Of a stretch of 64,000 bases of DNA, positions 1 to 8,536 are shown in pieces. The notes beneath the pieces were generated by a model, which worked only from the letters and a program-made list of their open reading frames with translations, had not been told where the DNA came from and searched no databases. Origin of the DNA: DLKC01 sp002478885. GTDB taxonomy: Bacteria > Bacteroidota > Bacteroidia > Chitinophagales > Chitinophagaceae. A program made the translations under genes and the position numbers. Each line of letters starts with the position of its first letter. The first letter of the stretch is position 1. The stretch lies in contig JAXLUI010000001.1 of the NCBI GenBank assembly GCA_046329585.1, positions 558,001 through 622,000 on the forward strand, given 5' to 3'.

Positions 1-720
1 TATTTCAGGCAGGTAATGATCGATGCTAACGATAACCCCTTTGCACCCGGCGGCTTTCAACCGAAGCGCATTTTCAGTTGTACAATTAAATCCTGAAGTA
101 AGCACAAAACAGTCGCTTTTGGTTTTCGCATGGCCGATGATGGCTTCAAGATCGTTCAGTCTTACCATGGGTTCGCCACCGCTTAAATGTATTTGCAAAA
201 TGCCTTCCTGCTGGTACAGGTCAACAACCTGCATCAACTCTTCGCGGCTGAATGATTCTTTGTGGTTTAGGTTTTCCCATTCAAAACAGTGTTCGCAGCG
301 AAGCGGGCACTTGCGGGTTACCGCAAGAAAAATAAAAGTTTTGTTGGAGTTGTATGTTAAAGGAAAAGCCTGGTGCAATGCTTCGTTTTTTATCATCACA
401 TCATGCGCTTTCGATGGCCAGGCCGGTGCATACAAATGCAAATGATACCGGCCATTGATCTTTTGCATGCGCTGATGGTTCCCGCCCCAGAGATTTTGTT
501 TCAGCCTAATAAGTTTGCCAAGCGTTTTCCAAATCAAAGCGGGGCTTTTAACCGCTTTGCAAACGATAAATACAGCCTGCAGGTTCATAAAAAAGAGTAC
601 CAGCATTCTTTCCCCGAACCCGATAGTGTGCTTTGCAGGAGCTCTACCCGCTCTGACAGGTAGCCCGACAGACAAAGTTTTTCTGCTTACTGTGTTTTGT
701 AACAAACTTTCCGATATCAT
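1..720 (-). CDS. Radical SAM protein, 3' part outside the window
   Basis: The minus strand is open from the ATG at 720 to the window edge, giving about 240 residues without a stop. After a roughly 115-residue N-terminal region it shows the radical SAM cluster motif as CPLRCEHC (CxxxCxxC) in the context LAVTRKCPLRCEHC, then LQIHLSGGEP, the SAM-binding GGEP motif. The start ATG overlaps the sulfotransferase stop (717-719) as ATGA, so the two are probably translationally coupled. It is the last visible gene of the lipid cluster. The C-terminal part is missing, so the substrate and any SPASM or B12 domain cannot be judged. The family is certain; the link to lipid chemistry is inferred from position only. 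Confidence 0.85.
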   Translation of the reverse strand, partial: MISESLLQNTVSRKTLSVGLPVRAGRAPAKHTIGFGERMLVLFFMNLQAVFIVCKAVKSPALIWKTLGKLIRLKQNLWGGNHQRMQKINGRYHLHLYAPAWPSKAHDVMIKNEALHQAFPLTYNSNKTFIFLAVTRKCPLRCEHCFEWENLNHKESFSREELMQVVDLYQQEGILQIHLSGGEPMVRLNDLEAIIGHAKTKSDCFVLTSGFNCTTENALRLKAAGCKGVIVSIDHYLPEI

Positions 721-1943
721 AAAATGGCGTTAGAATAAGCAGGCAATTGTTGATCCGGGCGATATGCTTTCATAGCATCGTCCCTTGCGTCGCACGCTTG
801 TACGTTCAGCTCACCCGGCAGCTTCATATTGCGGTCGTTGTGTTCTTTCCACTGTTTAATATATTTCTCCCATCTCATGCCAATCGCCTCCGTCGTCCCG
901 GCATCCCGCTTGTGCCGGAACTTTTGATAGGCTCTCTCTTTACAAACCTGTTTACCCAGGCTTTCGCTAAACGCATCAAAAGAAGGCAATCCAAGCGTTT
1001 CATATATTTCCTTTATACAGGCAAACGGGTCTTTTTCAAACTGTTCATATTGCAGTTCAAACAGGTTCTCCGGTGGAATGAGAGCTTTATCTTTTTCGTA
1101 CTGCTCCATCATTGCGGCAAAGTGGGTCAGCACAATTTCCGCTATCGCTTCCTTACTTACCTGCTGCAGGCAGTATTTGCGGATCGATCGCATCCACAGG
1201 TTGCGCATGGAATAAAACACATCGTATGGGTTTCGATACAGGTAGATAAATTTTGCGTCGGGAAATATCCGGAGCAGGTATTTTATACGCATGGTATTCG
1301 CGGGGCTCTTTAGCACAAGTTGCTTTCCATGATGTTTATACGTGATCAGTTGCAGCAATTCAAGGTATGCGCTTTTCCACGCGTTGAAGTTTCTGTCGTC
1401 TGCTAAACCGGCACTACATTGCTGCAAGCCATCCTTGTTACTGGGGAAAAGAAACCCCCAGTAATCGGTGCAGGCAGCGGCTTTGTTTATTAAAAACCGG
1501 TCTTCTTCCGCCGGTTCATCCAGGTCAGGGATTTTATTATTAAACATTGAAGTCTTTATCTGAAACAGGTTTATGACCGATTGTAAGAATCGCTTCAAAC
1601 CGGCACCGAACAAAAGGCTTGAGCAGGGACAGATCATATCGTAATTACTCAAACTGGCAAATCGTTCATCTTTGGCTAAAAGTGTGTGCATATAGGTTGT
1701 TCCGCTCCTGTAATGCCCGATGATGAAAATCGGCGCTTTGGTAATTTTTGTTGTGTTTATTTTTCGTCCATAGAATATTCGTTGCAGTAAATCGAATGGA
1801 ATTGCAATCAATAGTTTGAGAGAATAAACAGCCAGCATCATAAAACCCCGTGCCGATATATTTCCATACTCAAGGCAAAAAGAAGTCATGACCGCCAGGG
1901 AAAAATTATATGTTCGTTGCCGCTTGCTCATAATGTAGCGCAT
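717..1943 (-). CDS. Sulfotransferase family protein
   Basis: 408 residues. The PAPS 5'-phosphosulfate loop reads IIGHYRSGTTYMHTLL (about residues 74-89), and the 3'-phosphate motif reads YLYRNPYDVFYSM. These are the two hallmarks of PAPS-dependent sulfotransferases of the Sulfotransfer_3 type. The start overlaps the upstream GNAT gene by 38 nt; a second ATG at 1931 (MSKRQR) would also overlap. Its stop overlaps the next gene as ATGA. The last 30 or so residues (from VQACDARDDAMKAY) are translated from a copy of the interspersed repeat found throughout this window, so the native C-terminus has probably been replaced. The acceptor is unknown. Next to a sphingoid-base synthase, a lipid headgroup or hydroxyl is a reasonable inference. 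Confidence 0.85.
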   Translation of the reverse strand: MRYIMSKRQRTYNFSLAVMTSFCLEYGNISARGFMMLAVYSLKLLIAIPFDLLQRIFYGRKINTTKITKAPIFIIGHYRSGTTYMHTLLAKDERFASLSNYDMICPCSSLLFGAGLKRFLQSVINLFQIKTSMFNNKIPDLDEPAEEDRFLINKAAACTDYWGFLFPSNKDGLQQCSAGLADDRNFNAWKSAYLELLQLITYKHHGKQLVLKSPANTMRIKYLLRIFPDAKFIYLYRNPYDVFYSMRNLWMRSIRKYCLQQVSKEAIAEIVLTHFAAMMEQYEKDKALIPPENLFELQYEQFEKDPFACIKEIYETLGLPSFDAFSESLGKQVCKERAYQKFRHKRDAGTTEAIGMRWEKYIKQWKEHNDRNMKLPGELNVQACDARDDAMKAYRPDQQLPAYSNAIL

Positions 1944-3102
1944 TAACTTTTCGTGTAATGTTGTCTACCAGTGGCATGCTATAAATCCTGTAACGTTTAT
2001 ATAGCGCTGCATCCATCTTTTCAAGTTCGTTAATCAGTACCGTATTGTCTTCCGATATCCACGACAACTCCGCCCCGGTTATATTTCTTTTAAAACACTC
2101 AAGGATGGTTTTATAGATAAATACTGCTTCAAGGCCTTTTTTACGATAAGGTTTGCTTAAGCCCATAAGCATTACTCTGATGTCTTTTATTTTCCGCTTG
2201 TAAAAAAGGAATGTAAAAATGCCAAAAGGAAAAAGCTTCCCATTCATTTTCTTTACGACATAATTAAGGTCAGGTAACGCCAGCGAAGAACCGACAGGTG
2301 CTCCATTGATCTCGGCAAATATCGCCAGTTCCTTTACCAGAACCGGTTTTAATGACTCCGCCATAAAAGCGCACGCTGGTTTTGTCATGGGCAAAAAGCC
2401 CCAGTTATCAGCCATATAATCGTTGAATAATTTCCTAACCCTTTGCACTTCGTCATTCATTTCAAAAGGCCTGAAATTCCGGAATTGTATCTGCTCACTT
2501 CTTGTAACCAATTCAGTTATTCGCTCAAGACGCTTCATCACCCGGTCATTGCTGAATATTTTGTCGGTGATATAGTATGCGAGCAGGTCATGTTCTTTTT
2601 TATAACCACAAGCAATGAGTAATTCCGGGTAATAACGATGGTTATAGTTCATTTGCAACACAGGTGACCTGTCAAAGCCTTCAACCAGGAAGCCGCACTC
2701 ATTATTCAGCGACAAATTCACCGGCCCCCTCACCTCTTTCATCCTGTTTTGCAAGAGCCATTCATGGGCCGTGCCTAACAGCATAGCGGCGGCATTTTCG
2801 TCGTTGATGCATTCAAAGAAGCCAAAGAACCCGGTTGCTTCATCATAGTATTCATTGTGTTGATGGTTGATAATGGCAGCAATTCTTCCGATACATTCAT
2901 CACCCGAAAAGGCAATCCAGTATTTCGCTTCTGCCTCTTTAAAAAAAGGGTTGAGCTTTTTATTCAATTGTCGTTTCAGGTCATACAACAATGGTGGAAC
3001 CCAAAGCGGATCATTTTTGTACAATTGCCATGGTAATCGTAGAAAACGCTTCCAGTCAGCTTTTGAATTTACCTCTCGTATGGTGAATTCCTTTACCGGC
3101 AT
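1906..3102 (-). CDS. GNAT-fold acyltransferase, candidate bacterial ceramide synthase
   Basis: 398 residues of the large GNAT-like family whose members begin with a W-x-x-F-x-x-L-P-W-x-L-Y-x-x-D-P-x-W-V-P-P block; here it is WKRFLRLPWQLYKNDPLWVP at residues 17-36. The N-terminal half contains VRGPVNLSLNNECGFLVEGF, also typical of the family. To my knowledge the Caulobacter ceramide synthase bCerS is a GNAT-fold protein of this general kind. The gene starts 3 nt after the stop of the serine-palmitoyltransferase-like gene, the pairing expected for N-acylation of a newly made sphingoid base. Family assignment is good. The ceramide synthase role is inferred from similarity as I recall it plus context; an unrelated N-acyltransferase is possible. 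Confidence 0.75.
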   Translation of the reverse strand: MPVKEFTIREVNSKADWKRFLRLPWQLYKNDPLWVPPLLYDLKRQLNKKLNPFFKEAEAKYWIAFSGDECIGRIAAIINHQHNEYYDEATGFFGFFECINDENAAAMLLGTAHEWLLQNRMKEVRGPVNLSLNNECGFLVEGFDRSPVLQMNYNHRYYPELLIACGYKKEHDLLAYYITDKIFSNDRVMKRLERITELVTRSEQIQFRNFRPFEMNDEVQRVRKLFNDYMADNWGFLPMTKPACAFMAESLKPVLVKELAIFAEINGAPVGSSLALPDLNYVVKKMNGKLFPFGIFTFLFYKRKIKDIRVMLMGLSKPYRKKGLEAVFIYKTILECFKRNITGAELSWISEDNTVLINELEKMDAALYKRYRIYSMPLVDNITRKVNALHYEQAATNI

Positions 3103-3105
3103 GAT

Positions 3106-4413
3106 TTAAACAATATTAAATTTATTGGCCGCGGTTTCAATCCGGTCTAGGGAATAAGACAACTCATCCTCCTTGAGCAATGCCGTAACCGAAATCCTTA
3201 TCCTTGATTTCTTCTTTGACACAACCGGGTAAAATACCGGGTTCACAAATACATTGTTGTGATGCAGGAAACTACAGAAGTTCAACAGTTTCACTTCATC
3301 CCGTATGATCACCGGGATAATCGCTGAAGCAGCCTGGCTTGGCTCAAAACCGATCTCGTCCATTCCACGTTTGAAGTAGTTAATATTCGACCAAAGCCTG
3401 TCGAGTGCACCGTCACCGGTTTTAAGTAAACAAAGCGCCGCTGACAACTGCGCAGCGCAGTGTTGAGGTATGGAAGTGGAAAAAATAAATGGCCGGCTGG
3501 TAATTTCCAGGAAGCTGACCAGTTCTGAGGAACCAGCCACATATCCACCCGAACCACCCAATGCTTTTCCGAGTGAACCTGTAAGTATTGTTGCCTTTTC
3601 ACTTAGCCCAAAATGGCTGTGTGTTCCTTTGCCTTGTCCGCCGACTACCCCGGTCGCATGTGACTCATCAACCATCAACCAGGCATGTTCTTCTTTGGTG
3701 ATAGCCATAATTTCGTCAAGCAGGGCGATGTCCCCATCCATAGAATAAACGCCATCAATAATCACCAGCTTATTTTGATAACCGGTTGCTTTCATCAAAG
3801 CGATCTTAAGCGAGGTGGGATCATTGTGACTGAAATAAATCTTGTTCGTATTACAACACCCGTCGATGATACTTGCATGCACAGACATATCGAGTATCGC
3901 CACATCAGACGCGGTCAGCAAAGCGGTGAGTAGCCCGTAGTTAGCTGCGTACCCGGAATTGTATGTGATCGCCTTTTCAAAATCAAGAAAAGAAGCGAGT
4001 TCGCTTTCAAACCGTTTATGTAAACCCGTAGTTCCCGCGAGTAGCGGCACACTCCCAGATGCAGCACCATATTGCTGAATGGCATTGGTTGCCGCTTTAA
4101 TAACGACGGGATGTTTAGTGAACCCCAGGTAATCATTGGAAGCAAGATTTACCGGTCGGGCATTTATCCCTACGGCGTTATTGCCCTCGCAACGCATGTT
4201 AAAATCTTCATTTGTTCTGCGATAGAAATACATGTCCTCGCGCTTTACGCCCTCCACAATTTCATGGGCGGTATACAGCCTCTCCTCGAAGGAAAGACCT
4301 GCAAGTACTGCCGGACTTTTTAAGGCCGCGTAATATTTGTTGTAATTGTCGATGATGACTTCATCTGCCTGTAGTAATTGTTTCGGGCCTGTTTTGAACG
4401 TTGCGGGATGCAT
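3106..4413 (-). CDS. Alpha-oxoamine synthase (serine palmitoyltransferase-like)
   Basis: 435 residues, PLP fold type I. Visible landmarks are NDYLGFTKHP (93-102), the stacking His179 in MSVHAS, D249 and H252 in VDESHATG, and the PLP lysine K283 in TGSLGKALGG. The family condenses an acyl thioester with an amino acid: serine in serine palmitoyltransferase, cysteate in sulfonolipid synthesis, glycine in KBL or ALAS, alanine in BioF. No bioF, kbl or hem genes adjoin. The neighbours are a desaturase 16 nt upstream, a GNAT-type acyltransferase 3 nt downstream, and a sulfotransferase, so a long-chain base synthase is the best call. Serine versus cysteate cannot be decided from the sequence. The N-terminal extension of about 50 residues is longer than in BioF. 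Confidence 0.82.
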   Translation of the reverse strand: MHPATFKTGPKQLLQADEVIIDNYNKYYAALKSPAVLAGLSFEERLYTAHEIVEGVKREDMYFYRRTNEDFNMRCEGNNAVGINARPVNLASNDYLGFTKHPVVIKAATNAIQQYGAASGSVPLLAGTTGLHKRFESELASFLDFEKAITYNSGYAANYGLLTALLTASDVAILDMSVHASIIDGCCNTNKIYFSHNDPTSLKIALMKATGYQNKLVIIDGVYSMDGDIALLDEIMAITKEEHAWLMVDESHATGVVGGQGKGTHSHFGLSEKATILTGSLGKALGGSGGYVAGSSELVSFLEITSRPFIFSTSIPQHCAAQLSAALCLLKTGDGALDRLWSNINYFKRGMDEIGFEPSQAASAIIPVIIRDEVKLLNFCSFLHHNNVFVNPVFYPVVSKKKSRIRISVTALLKEDELSYSLDRIETAANKFNIV

Positions 4414-4429
4414 AAAATATTTTTTACAA

Positions 4430-5542
4430 TTATGGTTCTATTGCAAGTTGATGCAGCTTTCTAAAATGCGACTTCATCGATGCCCGCCACGACGCCCTGT
4501 GATAAGGCATGCCAAATTCCTGCGAAGTATCTGCAAGTATTTTTGTTAACGCAACATAGTGCACATGACATATGCCTGGAAACATATGGTGTATTGTATG
4601 CGTGTTAATACCGCCAAACAAAAAATTGGCGACCTTGCTTTCGCACCAGTAATCAACTGTCCCTTCCAGCATTTGTCTGTACCAGCAATTTGGTATAACG
4701 CCTTTCTCATCGATCTCCGTTACTACTGTCTCTTCATTAATGTGCAATGGAAGCTGGATACACATTTCCGCCATACTCATTACAAAATGAACAACAACAA
4801 ATCCTATCAAAACCTTCCACCATACAATACTTAAAACAAGCATGGGTATTACAAGCGCGTAACCGATATAAACAAGCTTTGTAAAAAATAACAATACATA
4901 ATGCCGCTTCGGAAACTGCCTGATCGTGCGTTGACTGCTTTCTTTCGGGAGAATACCGGAGTCTTGTATATCGCGGATAAAAATGAGATTGATGGTAAAG
5001 AACAGGTAAATAAACGGCGCATAAATATGCTGAAAACGATGAAACCATCGCTTGGGATATATACTGCCCAGGCGCAAATAAGGTAACGCCATGTTCAGCT
5101 CACTATCAACAGGCCGCACATTCGGGTATGGATGATGGATTACATTATGATTGAGCTTCCACATGTAGTGGCTGAGGCCGGTAAACTCAATGGCCCAGCA
5201 TGCCAGGTGATTAACTTTTGTATTTTGAGACAGCGCATTATGCCCGGCATCGTGGCCGATATTCATTACGATCAGCACATGGCTTAAGCCGCATAGAATG
5301 CCGAGCAAAAGATCTGCCGCCGGGGAGAAATAATCCGATACCAGCAGGCTGTACGTTCCGGCAAACAACATAAGCACTAGTACAATTTTAAACCACACCA
5401 GCCGGTTACCGCATTTCGAGATCCGGTTATAGGAAAAATAAGCATCGACCCTTCTTTTCAACACGGGGAAAAACTCATCCTTCGGCTGCGCAGCATGGTA
5501 CTTGACTGAGAGAAAATTAATATCGGCGAGTTGCGTTTTCAT
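4430..5542 (-). CDS. Membrane fatty acid desaturase
   Basis: 370 residues. The three histidine boxes of the membrane di-iron desaturases are present: HDAGH (97-101), HNVIHH (132-137) and HTIHH in NTHTIHHMFPGICHVHY near residue 310. Hydrophobic stretches at about 50-70, 76-95, 175-195 and 225-250 fit four membrane spans. There is no fused cytochrome b5 domain. It resembles front-end acyl desaturases of Bacteroidota; the third box starts with H instead of Q. It is the first gene of the lipid cluster, so the substrate may be an acyl chain or sphingoid base destined for the lipid made by the downstream genes. Confidence 0.88.
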   Translation of the reverse strand: MKTQLADINFLSVKYHAAQPKDEFFPVLKRRVDAYFSYNRISKCGNRLVWFKIVLVLMLFAGTYSLLVSDYFSPAADLLLGILCGLSHVLIVMNIGHDAGHNALSQNTKVNHLACWAIEFTGLSHYMWKLNHNVIHHPYPNVRPVDSELNMALPYLRLGSIYPKRWFHRFQHIYAPFIYLFFTINLIFIRDIQDSGILPKESSQRTIRQFPKRHYVLLFFTKLVYIGYALVIPMLVLSIVWWKVLIGFVVVHFVMSMAEMCIQLPLHINEETVVTEIDEKGVIPNCWYRQMLEGTVDYWCESKVANFLFGGINTHTIHHMFPGICHVHYVALTKILADTSQEFGMPYHRASWRASMKSHFRKLHQLAIEP

Positions 5543-5605
5543 TCGATGATTCTTCTATGCAGGTGTATTATTTTTTACCGGCACCAGGTTCTTTACCCGG
5601 CGCCT

Positions 5606-5695
5606 GTTGTGTCACTCACTTCTACGTTCGGAACTTTATTCAGCAGGCTGTTGGTTTGCTGGCAATTGATCTGCCGTACAAGTGTGCGACGCAAC
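5606..5695. repeat. Inverted pair of the interspersed repeat
   Basis: The left core 5606-5625 is the GTGTCAC variant (GTTGTGTCACTCACTTCTAC); the right core 5676-5695 is GTACAAGTGTGCGACGCAAC. They face each other across a 50-nt spacer. GC-rich arms (acccggcgcc at 5594-5604, ggccgggtac at 5719-5728) extend the symmetry. The pair starts 45 nt after the stop of the 5740-7431 gene. Confidence 0.9.
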
Positions 5696-5739
5696 GGGTG
5701 ATGCCATAGGCAACAACGGCCGGGTACATGATATTGGCT

Positions 5740-7431
5740 TTACTTTTTTGCGATGCTGCTAAAATTGCCATTCACGACCTGCTTGTATAAATTCATGCTG
5801 TAGTTGGACAAGGCGCCGGGGTTTTTAAACTGCTGCAGAAAAGCAACGTCGGGTTTATTTTTAAAATCACGCACATACTCATAGTAGCCTTTTGAGTGCA
5901 GTACAAATGTTTGCGTTTTGTTTGCAGGCAATGTTTTATCGTAGGCATAATCAACAGTAGTGAGCGTGCCGGGCACAGCTTGAACGAGGTACTGCTCATC
6001 GGCTGCGGACAGCAAGCGGGTAACGTCATTCCCCTTTTCATCGGTAGCCTTTTCCGGCAATAATTTCTCTATGCTGTATTGTTGATCATTTGAAAAATCC
6101 ATGGCGGCATAATCAAGTTCCCAAAACATAAAACCAGCGCTTAGCCTGACTTGTATCTTATCGCCCAGAATATTTTGCAAGTCGATTGGCACAACGATGT
6201 CGCGGTATGCAAGCGGACCGACAGAAACAATATCCTGTATTTTCTGCCAGCCATTTTTGGTTAGCACGGAAACCGTTAGCGGAATATCCTGCCTGTTGCG
6301 CCATTCCTTTAACTGGTCGGCAGATTTTGCGTGTTGCTGTTTTACAAATTCCGGATAGTAAGTGCCATAACCTTCAGACATTTTGTTGAATACAAGATCC
6401 ATCCAGAATCCATTTCTTACGTTGATGATAAGTTTGGCCTTACCTGCATTTGCGCTTTTATTAAAGCTTAGCTCAACCGGGTTATTATGCATGCCCGAAG
6501 AGGTATCGTCGTAGGAATAAACGAGGTCATCATTTTGCTTTACTACCTCATTTAAAATATTCCGGCCGCTTGTTGTTGCAACAACCGGTGTTACGGGATC
6601 ACTTAGTGAATAGAGCCTGCCATCCTGGTCAACATGCATTTGCACATTCTTGTCATGGGTAATCACCATCAGCTCTGCAAGGTCGGTGTTCTGAACTTCC
6701 TGCTGGTCATTACTGATCTTTAGTTGAAATTTTCCCTCAGTTATAGGCTCCATACTTAGTTGCAGGTAATCATTTCTCGCCATTTGCGGGTAGACCGAGC
6801 CCGCACATAACTCACCTTGCGTTACAAATTCATTTCCATTATAAACGCTAATGAACGGGCAGGAGCCTTGTCCCTGTGTTGAACCTCCGCCACCAGATGT
6901 TGAACTGCTTGAGCCAACTATTGCGGCTAAAAATAGACCAACTGTCACGGCAATACCAGCAGTGCTGATGATGGTGCTTGTTGTTGTGCGGCCTTTGTCT
7001 TTCTCCAGTATTTCAATTTTTGATATTTTATTAAAGTCGAGTACATAGCTGGAACCATACTGTAGCTGATTATCCTGCAATGCGTAAATATGGACTTCGT
7101 TCAATACTTCGCCTTCTTTTGAGGGAAGATAATGTATACCTTGCTTTTTGCTTTCGATGAGATAAGTAAGATGGTCTGGCGATATACGGTCAAGTGTGCA
7201 GGTAATCTTTTTATTGTCGGAATCAAGCACGATATTCTGCATGTGAAACGCACTGGTACCCAAACGAAGAATAAAGTATTTCTCGGGCTGGTTGCTAACA
7301 ACAGATGCAAGGTCTGAGTTGCCTGGCGTATCAGCAACCTTGTAAAACTTCCTGTAACACGATTGCTGCGTAATAAATAAAGCCGCCAGCATAAATAACG
7401 CTACTGTAAACAACAGAATGCTCGCTTTCAT
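5740..7431 (-). CDS. Unknown exported protein with a CPF[IV] domain
   Basis: 563 residues. The N-terminal hydrophobic segment ends in LFITQQSC (Cys25), which resembles a lipobox, so a lipoprotein is likely. Residues 35-150 form a hydrophilic region. A second hydrophobic segment (TIISTAGIAVTVGLFLAAIVG) and a Gly/Ser-rich linker lead into CPFISVYNGNEFVTQGELC. From memory, a similar CPFV-x-W-D/N-G-x-x-Y block occurs in uncharacterised Bacteroidota secreted proteins. The remaining 350 residues look beta-rich. I do not recognise a function. A small signal-peptide protein lies 45 nt upstream in the same direction. Confidence 0.75.
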   Translation of the reverse strand: MKASILLFTVALFMLAALFITQQSCYRKFYKVADTPGNSDLASVVSNQPEKYFILRLGTSAFHMQNIVLDSDNKKITCTLDRISPDHLTYLIESKKQGIHYLPSKEGEVLNEVHIYALQDNQLQYGSSYVLDFNKISKIEILEKDKGRTTTSTIISTAGIAVTVGLFLAAIVGSSSSTSGGGGSTQGQGSCPFISVYNGNEFVTQGELCAGSVYPQMARNDYLQLSMEPITEGKFQLKISNDQQEVQNTDLAELMVITHDKNVQMHVDQDGRLYSLSDPVTPVVATTSGRNILNEVVKQNDDLVYSYDDTSSGMHNNPVELSFNKSANAGKAKLIINVRNGFWMDLVFNKMSEGYGTYYPEFVKQQHAKSADQLKEWRNRQDIPLTVSVLTKNGWQKIQDIVSVGPLAYRDIVVPIDLQNILGDKIQVRLSAGFMFWELDYAAMDFSNDQQYSIEKLLPEKATDEKGNDVTRLLSAADEQYLVQAVPGTLTTVDYAYDKTLPANKTQTFVLHSKGYYEYVRDFKNKPDVAFLQQFKNPGALSNYSMNLYKQVVNGNFSSIAKK

Positions 7432-7476
7432 TTTAAGCTGTTTAGATGATTATGGAATTCGTCATTAAAAGGCAAG

Positions 7477-7923
7477 CTACTTCCTGCTTCCCAACACAAA
7501 CCTCACACTGATTGCCGGTTGATATCGATATGCAAAACCACCGGTTACCGGCACTTCTACGGCCTGTGTAATCGCTGAGAATTGCATTGCCTTGCGTTTG
7601 TTTTTACCAGAAGCTATAAAGAGTGGAATACTTCCGGCCACGCTTCCGGTTCCTAAAAGCATCAACACCGGGCCAAGCGGAGAGGTAGACCCCGTTCCGT
7701 CAACAACGGCTCCTACCAGTTCAGTTGTAGCATCTACCGCTGTCAACACCAAACCGCCCAGAGCAACGGCTGAACCAGCCCCGAGCATAATCCATGCAGT
7801 TGTTTTCTGACTCCTGCTTTTGTGAAGCAACGAATCCCTGATATAATGATATTGATTAGTGTCTTGTGCAAAAGCATGCAGGCAACAAAAGCATAGCAAC
7901 AGGAATGTGATAATTGCTTTCAT
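7477..7923 (-). CDS. Hypothetical exported protein
   Basis: 148 residues with a clear signal peptide (MKAIITFLLLCFCCLHAFAQ, cut after AFAQ). Two glycine/alanine-rich hydrophobic segments follow, at about 44-65 (WIMLGAGSAVALGGLVLTAV) and 85-105, and the protein ends in a short strand YRYQPAISVRFVLGSRK. This resembles small Bacteroidota proteins with a two-TM hairpin and a single outer-membrane-like end strand. It lies 45 nt before the larger 5740-7431 gene and probably shares its transcript. Function not recognised. Confidence 0.7.
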   Translation of the reverse strand: MKAIITFLLLCFCCLHAFAQDTNQYHYIRDSLLHKSRSQKTTAWIMLGAGSAVALGGLVLTAVDATTELVGAVVDGTGSTSPLGPVLMLLGTGSVAGSIPLFIASGKNKRKAMQFSAITQAVEVPVTGGFAYRYQPAISVRFVLGSRK

Positions 7924-8318
7924 ATGTTATTATTTTTGGAGGAGGTAACGGGCAACCATATCAATATTGCCGTTAATTATTTTACTTGTTATGTTGCTAC
8001 CCACAGCAGCCTCTGAACAGAAAGGTGCTATTAGATTCTATTCCTGGCCAACGCCCTTTTGCAATTCACGTTTGCAAATTCCGTTATTAACGACCAGGCC
8101 AATCTCATTTTTGAATCAAAGAATATCAATTTTAAGTCACCGTTTTTTCACGCCAGCTTTTGGAAATCATTAGAACGCGGCTGGCAATTCTTAAGACTAC
8201 TCTAATACCTACGCAGACGAATGGAATAGACATGATATCATTAAAATGGAAAGTCTTAACGGGTCGCAGGAAATAAAGCATGAATGGTGAGCCAGGCTCC
8301 TGAATTATCTTCAGCCTC

Positions 8319-8436
8319 GTTGCGTCGCACTCTTGTACGTTCAAATCAACTATCGGCAGTTTTCCTTGTACCCGAATAATATAACAGGGCTTATTTATTG
8401 AAGAATAGTTTACAGAACTCCGAAGCGTGCGATGCC
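8319..8436. repeat. Interspersed repeat, left core plus decayed right half
   Basis: A perfect consensus core GTTGCGTCGCACTCTTGTAC lies at 8319-8338. A degenerate facing copy (gaagcgtgcgatgcc) lies near 8422-8436, followed by a GCCGG arm. The 5' flank carries gagccaggctcc, matching the outer arm of other copies. Confidence 0.8.
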
Positions 8437-8507
8437 GGATAAGCCGGCACTATCGAGTAATAAGCGTTCAATACTTATTCGAATGCTGGGCATATAAAAT
8501 AAAAAAA

Positions 8508-8523
8508 TCCCGCAGTTGCGGGA
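8508..8523 (-). terminator. Terminator after accC
   Basis: On the minus strand TCCCGCAACTGCGGGA is followed by a run of T (the A run at 8501-8507), 14 nt beyond the accC stop. Confidence 0.8.
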
Positions 8524-8536
8524 CTTACTATGCTTA

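Larger units (their letters stand above)
7924..8536. other. 613-bp gene-free region
   Basis: No credible gene is seen. Short frames here lack coding character, and some run through the repeat. It holds a weak inverted repeat near 7948-7978 (TAACGGGCAA facing TTGCCGTTA), one repeat core at 8319-8338 with a decayed partner, and the accC terminator at 8508-8523. Confidence 0.6.

Noticed and set aside
7967..8344. Short frames in the 7924-8536 gap as genes
   Set aside because: They lack recognisable domains or clear start signals, and one runs into the repeat core.
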